From NCBI GenBank assembly GCA_937930305.1, contig CALGLE010000002.1, positions 1 through 64,000 of the forward strand: a DNA stretch of 64,000 bases, given 5' to 3'. Position 1 is the first letter of the stretch; each line of letters begins with the position of its first letter. The position numbers and the translations under genes were made by a program. Shown piece after piece: positions 28,345-37,028 of the stretch. The stretch is from an uncultured Granulosicoccaceae bacterium (GTDB lineage: Bacteria > Pseudomonadota > Gammaproteobacteria > Granulosicoccales > Granulosicoccaceae). The notes beneath the pieces were generated by a model. It did not search any database and had not been told where the DNA came from. It was given only the letters and a program-made list of their open reading frames with translations.

Positions 28345-28369
28345 TCGACTTCGTGGTCGATCTTTTTTT
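28345..28369 (+). terminator. Weak terminator-like hairpin
   Basis: TCGAC-TTCGTG-GTCGA followed by TCTTTTTTT. The five-pair stem is short but the T run is good. On the plus strand it could stop transcripts arriving from mgtE. It also lies in the 5' leader of the DUF3391 gene. Confidence 0.35.
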
Positions 28370-28584
28370 GCTGAGGTTGCTTCAGCGATGGAGCCACCTT
28401 AAACCCAGATTTCGCACAGCTCCAGCCTTTAGGATAAATATTGCAGCCTCCACCACAGTTTGATCAGGCCAAGCTGAGAAACTGTGATCTTCGTAACAGT
28501 AATTTGGCTTCTGGAACGGCCATGAAAGTTTTTTTTCTAAGAAAAAACCATGTCATTCGACTCACAGATAACACCCCGACCGTT

Positions 28585-28689
28585 TTATCCACAGGCTGGC
28601 CAGTTTTCAGTAGGCATCCAAACGGCTATCTAGCAGCCTTTTAGCCGCTTACCCACAGACACTCCCAGTTTATCCACAGCTTATCCCAG
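28585..28689. promoter_or_regulatory. Cluster of DnaA boxes upstream of nrdJa
   Basis: TTATCCACA occurs exactly at 28585-28593 and 28670-28678. TTACCCACA at 28649-28657 and TTATCCCAG at 28681-28689 are near matches. All are on the plus strand. DnaA control of ribonucleotide reductase genes is known for E. coli nrdAB. No AT-rich unwinding element or replication gene was seen, so an origin is unlikely. Confidence 0.65.
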
Positions 28690-28696
28690 TACAATT

Positions 28697-28733
28697 GCAC
28701 TATATCTCCACTAGAAAACACTATATGTAGTGT
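28697..28733. promoter_or_regulatory. Distal pair of NrdR-like boxes
   Basis: ACACTATATGTAGTGT (28718-28733) fits the NrdR-box consensus acaCwAtATaTwGtgt very closely. GCACTATATCTCCACT (28697-28712) is a half-conserved partner 21 bases away, two helical turns. NrdR represses ribonucleotide reductase genes when dATP is abundant. Confidence 0.65.
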
Positions 28734-28905
28734 CTAGGATTCGATCAATCGCGACATGTGGTGGTTTGCAGGCCATTGCGTTCCGCTTTTTTCAGCAGTA
28801 CACTTGCGCGCCCGTTCACAGTTTGTTGCAAGTTCTGATTGATTAACGTTTAGTCAGAAGGCGATAAATACTGCACAAGCCAGCGCAGAGTGAAATGGAC
28901 TGTCT

Positions 28906-28953
28906 ACACTACATATTGTGGTCTTGATCATGCGATACCACACCATGCAGTGC
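28906..28953. promoter_or_regulatory. Proximal pair of NrdR-like boxes
   Basis: ACACTACATATTGTGG (28906-28921) is a good NrdR-box match. CCACACCATGCAGTGC (28938-28953) is a weaker one, 32 bases further on, three helical turns and the usual tandem spacing. The pair lies about 100 bases before the nrdJa start codon. Confidence 0.55.
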
Positions 28954-29052
28954 TTTCGGTCGGTAGCAATCGGGCCAGAAAACACTAAATTATTAGCTTG
29001 AGGAGCTGCGCACCCCTACCGCGCACCCTCACGAAGGGGAATTAGCCAAAAC

Positions 29053-31227
29053 ATGAAAATTGTCGATGTACTCAACCAGTCTGCTGCCCCTGTGCAAAAC
29101 GATCTTTCCGAGCTGGCCGAGATTCAGTTGCAGGAAACCTCACTGGATATATGGGACAAAAAATACCGCCTAAAAACGAAAGACGGCGAGCCCGTTGATC
29201 AGAACGTACAGGCCACCTTTGATCGCGTAGCCAAGGCGATAGCGGATGTAGAGAAACCTCAAAAACGCGAATACTGGCACGAGCGCTTTCTATGGGCCTT
29301 AAAGCAAGGCGCTGTTCCCGCTGGACGAATCATCTCCAACGCAGGCGCTCGTGAGCACAAGCCAGCCACCTCCACCATCAACTGCACGGTCTCGGGCACC
29401 ATCAGCGATTCCATGGATGACATCCTTGGCAAGGTGCATGAAGCGGGTCTTACGTTGAAAGCCGGTTGTGGCATCGGCTACGACTTTTCCACCCTGCGAC
29501 CTCGCGGCGCCTATGTTTCTGGCGCAGGTGCTCACACCTCGGGCCCGTTGTCGTTTATGGATATCTTCGACAAGATGTGCTTCACCGTCTCTTCTGCCGG
29601 TGGTCGACGAGGCGCGCAAATGGGCACATTCGATGTTCGCCACCCCGATGTGCTCGAATTCATCAAAGCCAAACGTGAAGATGGCCGCTTACGCCAGTTC
29701 AATCTTTCATTACTCATCACAGAAGATTTCATTCAAGCGGTGAAAGCTGATGAACCGTGGCAACTGGCTTTCCCCATCCGACAAAAAGAATTGGACAGCG
29801 GTGATATACAAACCGACAACCCCGATGAAGTCGTGTGGCGCGATTGGCCCACACTAAATGAAGTGGTGGTTAATGACGAAGGTCTCGTGGCCTGCCGTAT
29901 TTACAAGACTCTACCCGCACGCCGCTTGTGGGATCTCATCATGGCGTCCACTTACGATTTCGCAGAACCTGGTTTTATTCTCATCGATAAAGTCAATGAG
30001 ATGAACAACAACTGGTTTGATGAATCTATTCGAGCGACTAACCCTTGCGGCGAACAGCCCCTACCGCCTTATGGGGCTTGTCTACTGGGCTCAGTCAACT
30101 TAACCCGTTTTGTTGTTGATCCGTTCACTGAAGATGCACGGTTTGATTGGGATCGCTTTCGCGAGACCGTTAATATCTTTACCCGCATGCTCGACAACGT
30201 GGTGGAAATCAACGGCCTGCCATTAGAAAAGCAGCAGCAAGAAATTATGCGCAAGCGCCGTCACGGCATGGGTTACTTAGGCCTAGGTTCAACATTGGCT
30301 CTTATGCGCATGAACTACGGTAGTGACGAATCATTAGAGTTCACAGAAACCGTTACTCGCGAACTGGCCATGGCTGGATGGCGTACCGCCCTAGAATTAT
30401 CTCGAGAGAAAGGTCCTGCACCCATCATGAATGAGGTGTTTGAGGTGACGGGAGATATGTTACGTAAACGCCCAGAAATGGTTGAAGATGGTTTTCAAGT
30501 GGGTGACAAAATCGCAGGTCGTGTGTTGCATGCTCGCTACAGCCGATACATGCAACGAATTGCCGATGTTGACCCTGAACTGGTCAATGCGCTGGCAGAG
30601 TCTGGCGCTCGATTTACACACCATTCCTCCATAGCTCCGACAGGCACCATTTCATTATCACTGGCCAACAACGCCAGTAATGGCATTGAGCCCAGTTTTG
30701 CTCATCACTATTCTCGTAACGTGATTCGCGAAGGTCGCAAGACTAAAGAGAAAGTCGATGTGCTTTCTTTTGAACTGTTGGCTTATCGTGAACTCGTAAA
30801 CGAGAACGCCATTCCCTACGCCGAAGAGGCTGAGAATCAATTGCCCGATTACTTTGTGGCGGCTGACAACATTACGCCAGCGGCTCACGTGTCTGTGCAA
30901 GCTGCCGCGCAAAAATGGATTGATTCCTCCATTTCGAAAACAGCGAACGTACCGACCAATTATGCCTTTGATGACTTCAAAGACATTTACATGATGGCGT
31001 ACGATCAAGGCTTGAAAGGTTGCACCACATTCCGATTTAACCCAGAGAATTTCCAGGGCGTGCTCGTTCAAGAGAAGGATTTAGAGAACACCGAATACCA
31101 GTTCACACTGGATGACGGCACGATCATTAAAGTGAAAGGCAATGAAGAGATTGAGTACGACGGTGAAACTCATACCGCCGCAAACTTATACGATGCATTA
31201 AAGGAAGGTTACTACGGCAAATTTTAA
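29053..31227 (+). CDS. nrdJa: Class II (adenosylcobalamin-dependent) ribonucleotide reductase, large catalytic chain
   Basis: NrdJa makes deoxyribonucleotides with a cobalamin-derived radical and works with or without oxygen. The 724-residue ORF has the STINCTVSG substrate-site Cys, LKAGCGIGYDFSTLRPRGA, the active-site loop NPCGEQPLPPYGACLLGS, and APTGTISLSLANNASNGIEPSF. It lacks the C-terminal redox Cys segment, which is supplied by the next gene, matching the split NrdJa/NrdJb of Pseudomonas aeruginosa (about 730 and 230 residues). It lies behind NrdR- and DnaA-box matches. Confidence 0.93.
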   Translation: MKIVDVLNQSAAPVQNDLSELAEIQLQETSLDIWDKKYRLKTKDGEPVDQNVQATFDRVAKAIADVEKPQKREYWHERFLWALKQGAVPAGRIISNAGAREHKPATSTINCTVSGTISDSMDDILGKVHEAGLTLKAGCGIGYDFSTLRPRGAYVSGAGAHTSGPLSFMDIFDKMCFTVSSAGGRRGAQMGTFDVRHPDVLEFIKAKREDGRLRQFNLSLLITEDFIQAVKADEPWQLAFPIRQKELDSGDIQTDNPDEVVWRDWPTLNEVVVNDEGLVACRIYKTLPARRLWDLIMASTYDFAEPGFILIDKVNEMNNNWFDESIRATNPCGEQPLPPYGACLLGSVNLTRFVVDPFTEDARFDWDRFRETVNIFTRMLDNVVEINGLPLEKQQQEIMRKRRHGMGYLGLGSTLALMRMNYGSDESLEFTETVTRELAMAGWRTALELSREKGPAPIMNEVFEVTGDMLRKRPEMVEDGFQVGDKIAGRVLHARYSRYMQRIADVDPELVNALAESGARFTHHSSIAPTGTISLSLANNASNGIEPSFAHHYSRNVIREGRKTKEKVDVLSFELLAYRELVNENAIPYAEEAENQLPDYFVAADNITPAAHVSVQAAAQKWIDSSISKTANVPTNYAFDDFKDIYMMAYDQGLKGCTTFRFNPENFQGVLVQEKDLENTEYQFTLDDGTIIKVKGNEEIEYDGETHTAANLYDALKEGYYGKF

Positions 31228-31299
31228 ATCAGCTGTCGCCGTGATATTGGCCATAGATGAATTAACTATTGAACCGTTTAACCCCAAGGTGTAAATGAA

Positions 31300-31986
31300 A
31301 TGAAAATCAGTAAAAAAATTGTTGGGTACGCAGTAAACACACCTGACACAGACAGTACAACAGCTAAAGCGGTTAGCTCCACTAAAGCAGATGTCATTCA
31401 AATGCACGAGACGCTTGAGCGTCCCGAAATGCTGGTGGGTTCAACCTATAAGTTGAAGGTGCCTGAGCATGTGTCACCCCATGCCATGTACATCACCATC
31501 AATGACATTATCTTGAATGAAGGCACAGAGCATGAAATGCGCCGCCCGTTTGAAGTGTTCATTAACTCTAAAAACTTAGACCACCACCAATGGATTGTGG
31601 CGCTCACTCGCATTATGTCAGCGGTATTTAGAAAAGGAGGTGACGTCACCTTCTTGGTGGAAGAGCTCAAATCGGTGTTTGATCCGCGCGGTGGCTACTG
31701 GAATAAAGGCTCGTACATGCCTTCCATCATCGCTGAGATCGGCGAAATCATCGAACGTCACCTCACCATCATTGGGATGATCATCAAGCCTGAGCTGGAT
31801 GATCACCAGAAAAAACTGATTGAAGAGAAAAGGGCCGAACTTCAAGCAGAAGAGACAAATGGCGCAGATGGCGAAGAAGCTTGGATGGCAAACGCTACAA
31901 TGTGTGCCAAGTGCAATCAAAAGTCTGTGGTGCTTCGTGATGGCTGTCAAACTTGTATGAATTGCGGCGATTCTAAATGCGGTTAA
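31300..31986 (+). CDS. nrdJb: Class II ribonucleotide reductase, small C-terminal chain
   Basis: This 228-residue protein completes the split enzyme. It has the domain FEVFINSKNLDHHQWIVALTRIMSAVFRKGGD that in single-chain NrdJ lies near the C-terminus. It ends in a Cys-rich segment (MCAKCNQKSV to CQTCMNCGDSKCG, seven Cys), which combines a zinc-ribbon-like pair with the Cys that re-reduce the active site. It lies 72 bases after nrdJa. Confidence 0.92.
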   Translation: MKISKKIVGYAVNTPDTDSTTAKAVSSTKADVIQMHETLERPEMLVGSTYKLKVPEHVSPHAMYITINDIILNEGTEHEMRRPFEVFINSKNLDHHQWIVALTRIMSAVFRKGGDVTFLVEELKSVFDPRGGYWNKGSYMPSIIAEIGEIIERHLTIIGMIIKPELDDHQKKLIEEKRAELQAEETNGADGEEAWMANATMCAKCNQKSVVLRDGCQTCMNCGDSKCG

Positions 31987-32017
31987 CCCCGCTTCAGCGT
32001 AAACTTGAGAAAACACC

Positions 32018-32242
32018 ATGAAATGTCACGGGTGCAGCAGCTCAATGCTTTTAGACCGACAGGAAACTGCGGGTCGAGTAACCACAGAATGGCATCGATG
32101 TCCGGTGTGTCACAAAGTGCATATGCGCAGTGAACTTGACCAATCACCCCGTTCGGAATCAAACTGGGATGAATTGCAGGACTCACACACAGAAAAAAGC
32201 ACGGCTGCTTATTCGCGCCGTCAGGGTATCGCTTACGCATGA
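32018..32242 (+). CDS. Small CxxC zinc-ribbon-like protein
   Basis: A 74-residue protein beginning MKCHGCSSSM, with a second CPVCH pair around residues 28-31: two CxxC motifs spaced as in a zinc ribbon, then a hydrophilic tail. No family was recognised. It lies 31 bases after nrdJb and overlaps the next gene by four bases (ATGA), so it belongs to the nrdJ transcription unit by position. A metal-binding or redox accessory role is possible but only inferred. Confidence 0.7.
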   Translation: MKCHGCSSSMLLDRQETAGRVTTEWHRCPVCHKVHMRSELDQSPRSESNWDELQDSHTEKSTAAYSRRQGIAYA

Positions 32243-32535
32243 GTGAATTGAAATTATCGCACCAGCTGGTTAATGAGCTATCAGCGGTTGTGAAAACGCA
32301 CGACGATCGAGCCGATGATCCCGGTGTTACCTCCCAGTATCTGTGCGCTGTCGTTGGTTTCCTTTTGGGCCAGCAAGACATGCCCGAAGAGCGAAAGAAG
32401 TCTTTAGTGGACGAACTAAGTGCGTTCATGCATCACGTGGTTGATGACGTCAGTCGTCAACAACAACCCGCGGCGAATTCGCCCCCTCCTCCCCCTCCAC
32501 AAGATGCATTTGGCATCTGGAAACCGAAATCATGA
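32239..32535 (+). CDS. Small helical protein of unknown function
   Basis: A 98-residue protein not recognised. Residues 1-72 look helical (LSHQLVNELSAVVKTHDD to KKSLVDELSAFMHHVVDDV). A Pro-rich linker of six consecutive prolines and a short end (DAFGIWKPKS) follow. Both ends overlap neighbours by four bases (ATGA), between the CxxC protein and the parvulin. That coupling, rather than similarity, is the main reason to call it a gene. Confidence 0.68.
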   Translation: MSELKLSHQLVNELSAVVKTHDDRADDPGVTSQYLCAVVGFLLGQQDMPEERKKSLVDELSAFMHHVVDDVSRQQQPAANSPPPPPPQDAFGIWKPKS

Positions 32536-32810
32536 GTCAAGCCACTGCCCGCCACATCCTGGTCGACAGCGAACAAAAATGTCAGTCCATCATCGATGAA
32601 ATCAAAGGCGGTGCCGATTTTGCGGCACAAGCAAAAGAGCATTCGAGTTGCCCCTCTGGCAACAACGGCGGAGAACTCGGGACTTTTGGCCGCGGCCAAA
32701 TGGTCGCAGAATTTGAAACTGCCTGTTTCGATGGTGAGATCAACGATGTTCAAGGCCCCATCAAAACTCAATTCGGCTACCACGTTGTGCAGGTCACAGA
32801 ACGTACGTGA
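32532..32810 (+). CDS. Parvulin-type peptidyl-prolyl cis-trans isomerase (PpiC family)
   Basis: A single rotamase domain of 92 residues that speeds proline isomerisation. Family segments: ATARHILVDSEQKCQSIIDEIKGGADFAAQAKEHSSCPSG, NNGGELGTFGRGQMVAEFE and TQFGYHVVQVTER. There is no signal peptide, so it should be cytoplasmic, like E. coli PpiC. It is coupled at both ends: ATGA overlap before, and GTGA overlap with the nitronate monooxygenase after. Confidence 0.93.
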   Translation: MSQATARHILVDSEQKCQSIIDEIKGGADFAAQAKEHSSCPSGNNGGELGTFGRGQMVAEFETACFDGEINDVQGPIKTQFGYHVVQVTERT

Positions 32811-33967
32811 GTAACCCCAGCAGGCCGAGCGATTCATTACTGCATTCGCTCGGCCTGCAAGTTCCCATTATTCAGGCCCCGATGGCCGGCGCGGGTGGCG
32901 TCGCCCTAGCCCAAGCGGCTCAATCCGGCGGCGCTCTCGGATCACTACCCTGTGCCACCCTATCCCCATCGGCACTGGAATCCGACTTAAAAACACTCAA
33001 TGAAGCCTCGATTGGGCCATTGAACGTTAACTTCTTTACCCATTCGCCCCAACCCGATTCGCCGAACGCCCAACAGCAATGGCAAACCTCACTTTCAGAT
33101 GCCTACAAAACCTGGGGCATCGATCCAAACTTATCGGTCTCAGGCGCTGCGCGATCTCCATTTAATGACGCTCTGTGTACGCTCATCGAAGCGACTCCAC
33201 CGGCAGTCGTCAGTTTCCACTTTGGCTTACCGGAACCCGCTTTAGTAGAACGCGTGAAAGCTGCAGGTTGCCAAGTTTGGAGTTCAGCGACCACCGTTGC
33301 TGAAGCACGCTGGCTAGCTGACAACGGTGCCGATGCCATCATCGCTCAAGGCTTCGAAGCAGGCGGCCATCGAGGGTTGTTTCTTGACCCACTCACAGGT
33401 GCTGAAATTGAAACTGATGAGGTTGGATTCATCGCTCATCAAGTGGGCACCTTATCGCTGGTGCCGCAGATCGTCGATGCCGTGTCTGTTCCCGTCATCG
33501 CCGCAGGCGGTATCGCCGATGGTCGTGGAATGGCGGCAGCGCTTGCGCTTGGTGCGAGTGCGGTACAAATCGGCACCGCCTTCTTGCTAACCGCCGAAGC
33601 CACCATCACCACCATGCATCGAGACGCCTTGTTGTCGGGCAGCGCGGAAAAAACCGCGCTGACGAATGTGTTCTCCGGCAAGCCCGCGCGCAGCGCGGTC
33701 AATGAAGTCATGCGAACACACGGCCCCATGAGCACTCGAGTGCCTGCCTTTCCCACAGCAGCCGCCGCCCTTGCCCCACTGAAAGCCGCAGCAGAAGCGG
33801 AAGCAAAGGCTGATTTCTCCTCACTGTGGTCCGGGCAGTCGGCTAATTTGGCGGTCAAACTCATACAAGAAAACCAAACAAAGCATCAAACCCCAAGCGC
33901 CAGCGACTTGGTGCAATGGATAGCCAATGACGCGCGGCGTGTTAGCGCCTCTTGCCAAACTTTCTAA
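32807..33967 (+). CDS. Nitronate monooxygenase family flavoprotein
   Basis: A 386-residue FMN-dependent TIM-barrel enzyme of the 2-nitropropane dioxygenase family, which oxidises nitronates such as propionate 3-nitronate. The start is a GTG overlapping the parvulin stop. Family segments are PIIQAPMAGAGG at the N-terminus, ADAIIAQGFEAGGHRG, and IAAGGIADGRGMAAALALGASAVQIGTAFL for the phosphate-binding loop. A C-terminal Ala/Glu-rich helix follows. Substrate is not certain. Confidence 0.9.
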   Translation: MSNPSRPSDSLLHSLGLQVPIIQAPMAGAGGVALAQAAQSGGALGSLPCATLSPSALESDLKTLNEASIGPLNVNFFTHSPQPDSPNAQQQWQTSLSDAYKTWGIDPNLSVSGAARSPFNDALCTLIEATPPAVVSFHFGLPEPALVERVKAAGCQVWSSATTVAEARWLADNGADAIIAQGFEAGGHRGLFLDPLTGAEIETDEVGFIAHQVGTLSLVPQIVDAVSVPVIAAGGIADGRGMAAALALGASAVQIGTAFLLTAEATITTMHRDALLSGSAEKTALTNVFSGKPARSAVNEVMRTHGPMSTRVPAFPTAAAALAPLKAAAEAEAKADFSSLWSGQSANLAVKLIQENQTKHQTPSASDLVQWIANDARRVSASCQTF

Positions 33968-34038
33968 AGCGTCGTCGTGCAAAAGAAATAAAGCTGGTTA
34001 CACTAAAAACCCTTGTCAGCACGCCGTAAGGCCATCGC

Positions 34039-34857
34039 ATGTATTTTCAGTCCGGCAATGAACGCGCCTTTGGCACCTACCCACTGAAAGGGGCAGAGCT
34101 AGAAGCAGCTCTTGAAACTGCCCTAGATGTCGGTTATCGAGCCATCGACACGGCCCAAATGTATGCCAACGAACCCGATATTGGCCAGGTACTGGCTCGC
34201 ACCACAATAGCTCGCGATTCTCTGTGTATTACCAGTAAAGTCCCCACGTCTAATTTTTCCGAAAACGCCTTTATTCCGTCTGTAGAGCAGTCTTTAAAGG
34301 ACCTACAAATCAGTGCGCTGGATGTGTTACTTGTGCATTGGCCCCCAGGTGATGAAGACGTTCGCCCCAGCCTAGACTGGTTGCAACAAGCTGAACAACT
34401 GGGCCTAAGCAAACATATTGGCATCAGTAACTACACATCCAAACAGATGCGCATTGCAAAAGATCACAGCGGCATCCCATTGGTGACAAATCAAGTGGAG
34501 TTTCATCCACTGTTGGATCAAAGTACGTTATTGGATACTTCAAAAGAAACCAACATACCGCTAGCATCCTATTGTTCAGTGGCTCGTGGAAAAGTGTTTG
34601 AGTACCCCGTGTTCAACGAACTTGCAAACAAACACAACGTAACCGCAGCCCAAGTGGTATTGCGCTGGGCCATTCAGCACGGCGTGTCGGTTAATGCCAT
34701 GTCTACCAAAAGAGAAAACTTAATCGCAAATTTTGATGTGTTAAGTTTTGAATTAACACCGGATGAAATGCAAAAAATCAACGCGCTACGATCAACCCAT
34801 TATCGAATCGTTGATAAGGCCCTAGTACCTTGGGCCCCCACATGGGACACCCCATAA
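34039..34857 (+). CDS. Aldo-keto reductase, DkgB-like
   Basis: A 272-residue NADPH-dependent aldehyde/ketone reductase close in pattern to E. coli DkgB. The catalytic tetrad is visible: Asp in RAIDTAQMY, Tyr in the same motif, Lys in ITSKVPT, His in VHWPPGDEDV. The C-terminal cofactor segment is STKRENLIANFDVLSFELT. The stop overlaps the next start by one base (TAATG). The natural substrate cannot be read from the sequence. Confidence 0.9.
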   Translation: MYFQSGNERAFGTYPLKGAELEAALETALDVGYRAIDTAQMYANEPDIGQVLARTTIARDSLCITSKVPTSNFSENAFIPSVEQSLKDLQISALDVLLVHWPPGDEDVRPSLDWLQQAEQLGLSKHIGISNYTSKQMRIAKDHSGIPLVTNQVEFHPLLDQSTLLDTSKETNIPLASYCSVARGKVFEYPVFNELANKHNVTAAQVVLRWAIQHGVSVNAMSTKRENLIANFDVLSFELTPDEMQKINALRSTHYRIVDKALVPWAPTWDTP

Positions 34858-35255
34858 TGCATTGGCTGCTGATATACCTCGCCGTCATCGGCACCATCTT
34901 AATTATTGACGCCGTTTGGTTGGGCGTAGTCGCTAAGAAATTTTACGCCGATCAGCTCGGTTCGCTGATGCGAAAAGATATCAAAGCAGTACCTGCACTC
35001 TTGTTTTATTTACTGTTCGCAGTTGGACTGGTCGTTTTAGCCGTGCGCCCTGAACAAGCCCACACCCCCATTGGCACAGCCGCATTTCATGGTGGCATGG
35101 TTGGGTTTATCGGCTATGGCACTTACAACATGACCAACTACGCAACGCTTAAAGATTGGCCTATAAAAATGACAACCGTTGATTGGCCATGGGGTACCGG
35201 CTTATCCGCGCTGGCCGCAGCGGTTGGGGCGTTTGTGAAATCTGTTCTTGGCTAA
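34857..35255 (+). CDS. DUF2177 family membrane protein
   Basis: A 132-residue integral membrane protein from the ATG at 34857, which overlaps the aldo-keto reductase stop by one base. Four hydrophobic segments are visible. The conserved pattern FIGYGTYNMTNYATLKDWP plus DWPWGT at the end matches DUF2177. The family has no established function. An upstream open frame to 34830 lies inside the neighbouring gene. Confidence 0.85.
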   Translation: MHWLLIYLAVIGTILIIDAVWLGVVAKKFYADQLGSLMRKDIKAVPALLFYLLFAVGLVVLAVRPEQAHTPIGTAAFHGGMVGFIGYGTYNMTNYATLKDWPIKMTTVDWPWGTGLSALAAAVGAFVKSVLG

Positions 35256-35407
35256 CTGAATGCGCACCCTGGGTAAATTGCGTGAAGCCATATATCTAAT
35301 AGAGGCTTTCAAAGCTTAGAAAATTCCAAGAAACCAGTGTTTAAGGTAATGTAGGACAACTTTCAAGCTTAAGTCGCAGTGAAACCTGATTCAGTTCGCC
35401 ATTTACT

Positions 35408-35968
35408 ATGCCTCACATTGCCATCATTTATTTTTCTGAAACCGATACCACACATAATATTGCCCTATCTATTGGCGATGGCTGTTCGTCGGTCAGTGAC
35501 ACCGTGGTTAACTATCACAGAATCGACGGTTCAGAGATTAAAAACGGCCGATTCAAAACAACAGAAACGCTCACTCTAGTCGATAATTCCGATGCCGTTG
35601 TATTTGGCAGCCCAACCTACATGGGTGGCCCGGCCGCACAATTCAAAGCCTTCGCTGATGCGACCAGCGATCGCTGGGAAGAACAACAATGGTCAGGAAA
35701 ACTGGCCACCGGTTTTACGGTAGGGGCGAATGCGAATGGCGACCAACTTGCCACCCTGCAGTATTTCAGTATTCTCGCCTCACAACATGGCATGTTGTGG
35801 GTCAATTTAAATATCCCTGGCGGCTCTGACCCAAAGGGAAGAAACCCACTAGGTTCCCAACTGGGCTTCGCAGCGCATTGTCTAACACCCACGCTCACGC
35901 AAGCAGATAAAGATACAGCCTTTCATCTAGGGGCACGGGTGGCTAGAACCGCTATAAAACTAAGCTAG
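35408..35968 (+). CDS. Flavodoxin-like NAD(P)H:quinone/FMN reductase
   Basis: A 186-residue flavodoxin-fold protein. The N-terminus IAIIYFSETDTTHNIALSI is the FMN phosphate loop. The segments DAVVFGSPTYMGGPAAQFKAFAD and LATGFTVGANANGDQLATLQYFS are the flavin-binding loops of the WrbA/NQO-like group. It lies alone after DUF2177 with its own 150-base upstream gap. Likely role: two-electron quinone or FMN reduction. Confidence 0.85.
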   Translation: MPHIAIIYFSETDTTHNIALSIGDGCSSVSDTVVNYHRIDGSEIKNGRFKTTETLTLVDNSDAVVFGSPTYMGGPAAQFKAFADATSDRWEEQQWSGKLATGFTVGANANGDQLATLQYFSILASQHGMLWVNLNIPGGSDPKGRNPLGSQLGFAAHCLTPTLTQADKDTAFHLGARVARTAIKLS

Positions 35969-36162
35969 TTATCAAGTCAGTTCAATAGGTGCATCGTCAA
36001 CTACGCAAGCAGGAATTGATTGCACACCTTAGTTTTCATTAGAACTGCAATGCGTGACCGCAGATAGAAAAAAGCATTTTTATAAATTGGATATTCGATT
36101 AACTAAAAAACGAAGGTCAGATTTTGGCGGCTTGGTCCCCGTTGCTGCCTAAGAACTATTAG

Positions 36163-36381
36163 TTACAACCCAGCTTCAACCATTCCTTTTATTTTCACCG
36201 CTTTCTCGAAATGGTCAAGTTGGTGAATTTCAATCCACCAAGTTGCGGCGTCCATAAGTTCTTTTGGATTGTCGTTTTTATTCTTAAAAAAGGCATAGAA
36301 AGAAAGTACAACGTCAGGTCCTTTAGTCCGAATTTTCTGCTCACAAACTTGAATGATTTTCTGCTTTAAATCGGGATTCAT
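36163..36381 (-). CDS. Small hypothetical protein
   Basis: A 72-residue protein, not recognised. It is mostly helical in appearance, with KIIQVCEQKIRTKG, SFYAFFKNKNDNPKELMDAATWWIEIHQLDHFEK and no signal peptide or membrane segment. Composition is normal for a folded protein. It lies in the AT-richer accessory stretch, with no partner gene on the same strand nearby except the DUF4279 gene upstream. Confidence 0.5.
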   Translation of the reverse strand: MNPDLKQKIIQVCEQKIRTKGPDVVLSFYAFFKNKNDNPKELMDAATWWIEIHQLDHFEKAVKIKGMVEAGL

Positions 36382-36512
36382 TTAAAACTGCTCAATGTAA
36401 ATATTTTTATCACAGATTATTTTTGTCCGCTTCGGGCCGACAGCCGACTACCGCATCAAAGGTGAACTCTTTGCATTAGTTTGCTCACTTTTACATCTCG
36501 AATTCAATTATT

Positions 36513-36938
36513 TCATTCCTGATTAACTTCACTGCCGCCATAAATGTCTAAAGAAAGTTGAATACCACGCTCGCCTAATATTTTCAATGAGTGCGGAGAA
36601 AGATCCATTACCTCATTGCTATGCGTCATGAAAAGACCGCAAAAAAGATCAATATGGTGCTCCTGCGATAACGAATCCCACACATCTAGATCGGGTGTTG
36701 TTATTTTGGTAATTTCTTCAATGTGCAGGTCAATACACTCGGGCAGCTGTTCAGAAAATTGAAACTTCCACATTCCGAATTTAGCTATTCTTTTTCTGCC
36801 AGTGACTTTTCCAACCAATACCTCACCCTTCAGTATTTCATGAGTTGCATTGCATCCAAGTTTTTGACTTACTTCAGAAGGTACTAAACCATCACCCGTA
36901 ATTCTAAGGGAAGCCACTGATCTACTTACACCTGTCAT
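36513..36938 (-). CDS. DUF4279-like protein
   Basis: A 141-residue protein. Its start (SVASLRITGDGLVPSEVSQKLGC) and the later FGMWKFQFSEQL resemble DUF4279, a family of unknown function often seen near accessory or toxin-type loci. No catalytic motif is visible. It lies directly beside the IS3 element, whose left end is 48 bases from this gene's start codon, so its promoter may have been altered by the insertion. Confidence 0.6.
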   Translation of the reverse strand: MTGVSRSVASLRITGDGLVPSEVSQKLGCNATHEILKGEVLVGKVTGRKRIAKFGMWKFQFSEQLPECIDLHIEEITKITTPDLDVWDSLSQEHHIDLFCGLFMTHSNEVMDLSPHSLKILGERGIQLSLDIYGGSEVNQE

Positions 36939-37028
36939 TTTTATTTAGTTGGTAATCCGGTTAATTTCTAATAGTCTAGCCCCCTCTGTCAGACTAGTTG
37001 TCGCCTCTTTTAATTAAAGACGGGGCGG

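Larger units (their letters stand above)
28330..29052. other. 723-base regulatory region upstream of nrdJa
   Basis: No convincing gene is present; a short frame at 28441-28644 runs through the DnaA boxes and resembles nothing. The region holds two perfect and two near-perfect DnaA boxes (28585-28689), two pairs of NrdR-like boxes (28697-28733 and 28906-28953) and a possible ribosome-binding AAGGGG before nrdJa. Its length and content fit tight control of deoxynucleotide synthesis by replication and nucleotide status. Confidence 0.7.

Noticed and set aside
28441..28644. Small frame in the nrdJ upstream region
   Set aside because: It runs through the DnaA boxes and lacks a ribosome-binding site or family pattern.
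28585..28953. Chromosomal replication origin
   Set aside because: DnaA boxes are present, but there is no AT-rich unwinding region and no dnaA, dnaN, gidA or parAB nearby; control of nrdJ explains the sites.
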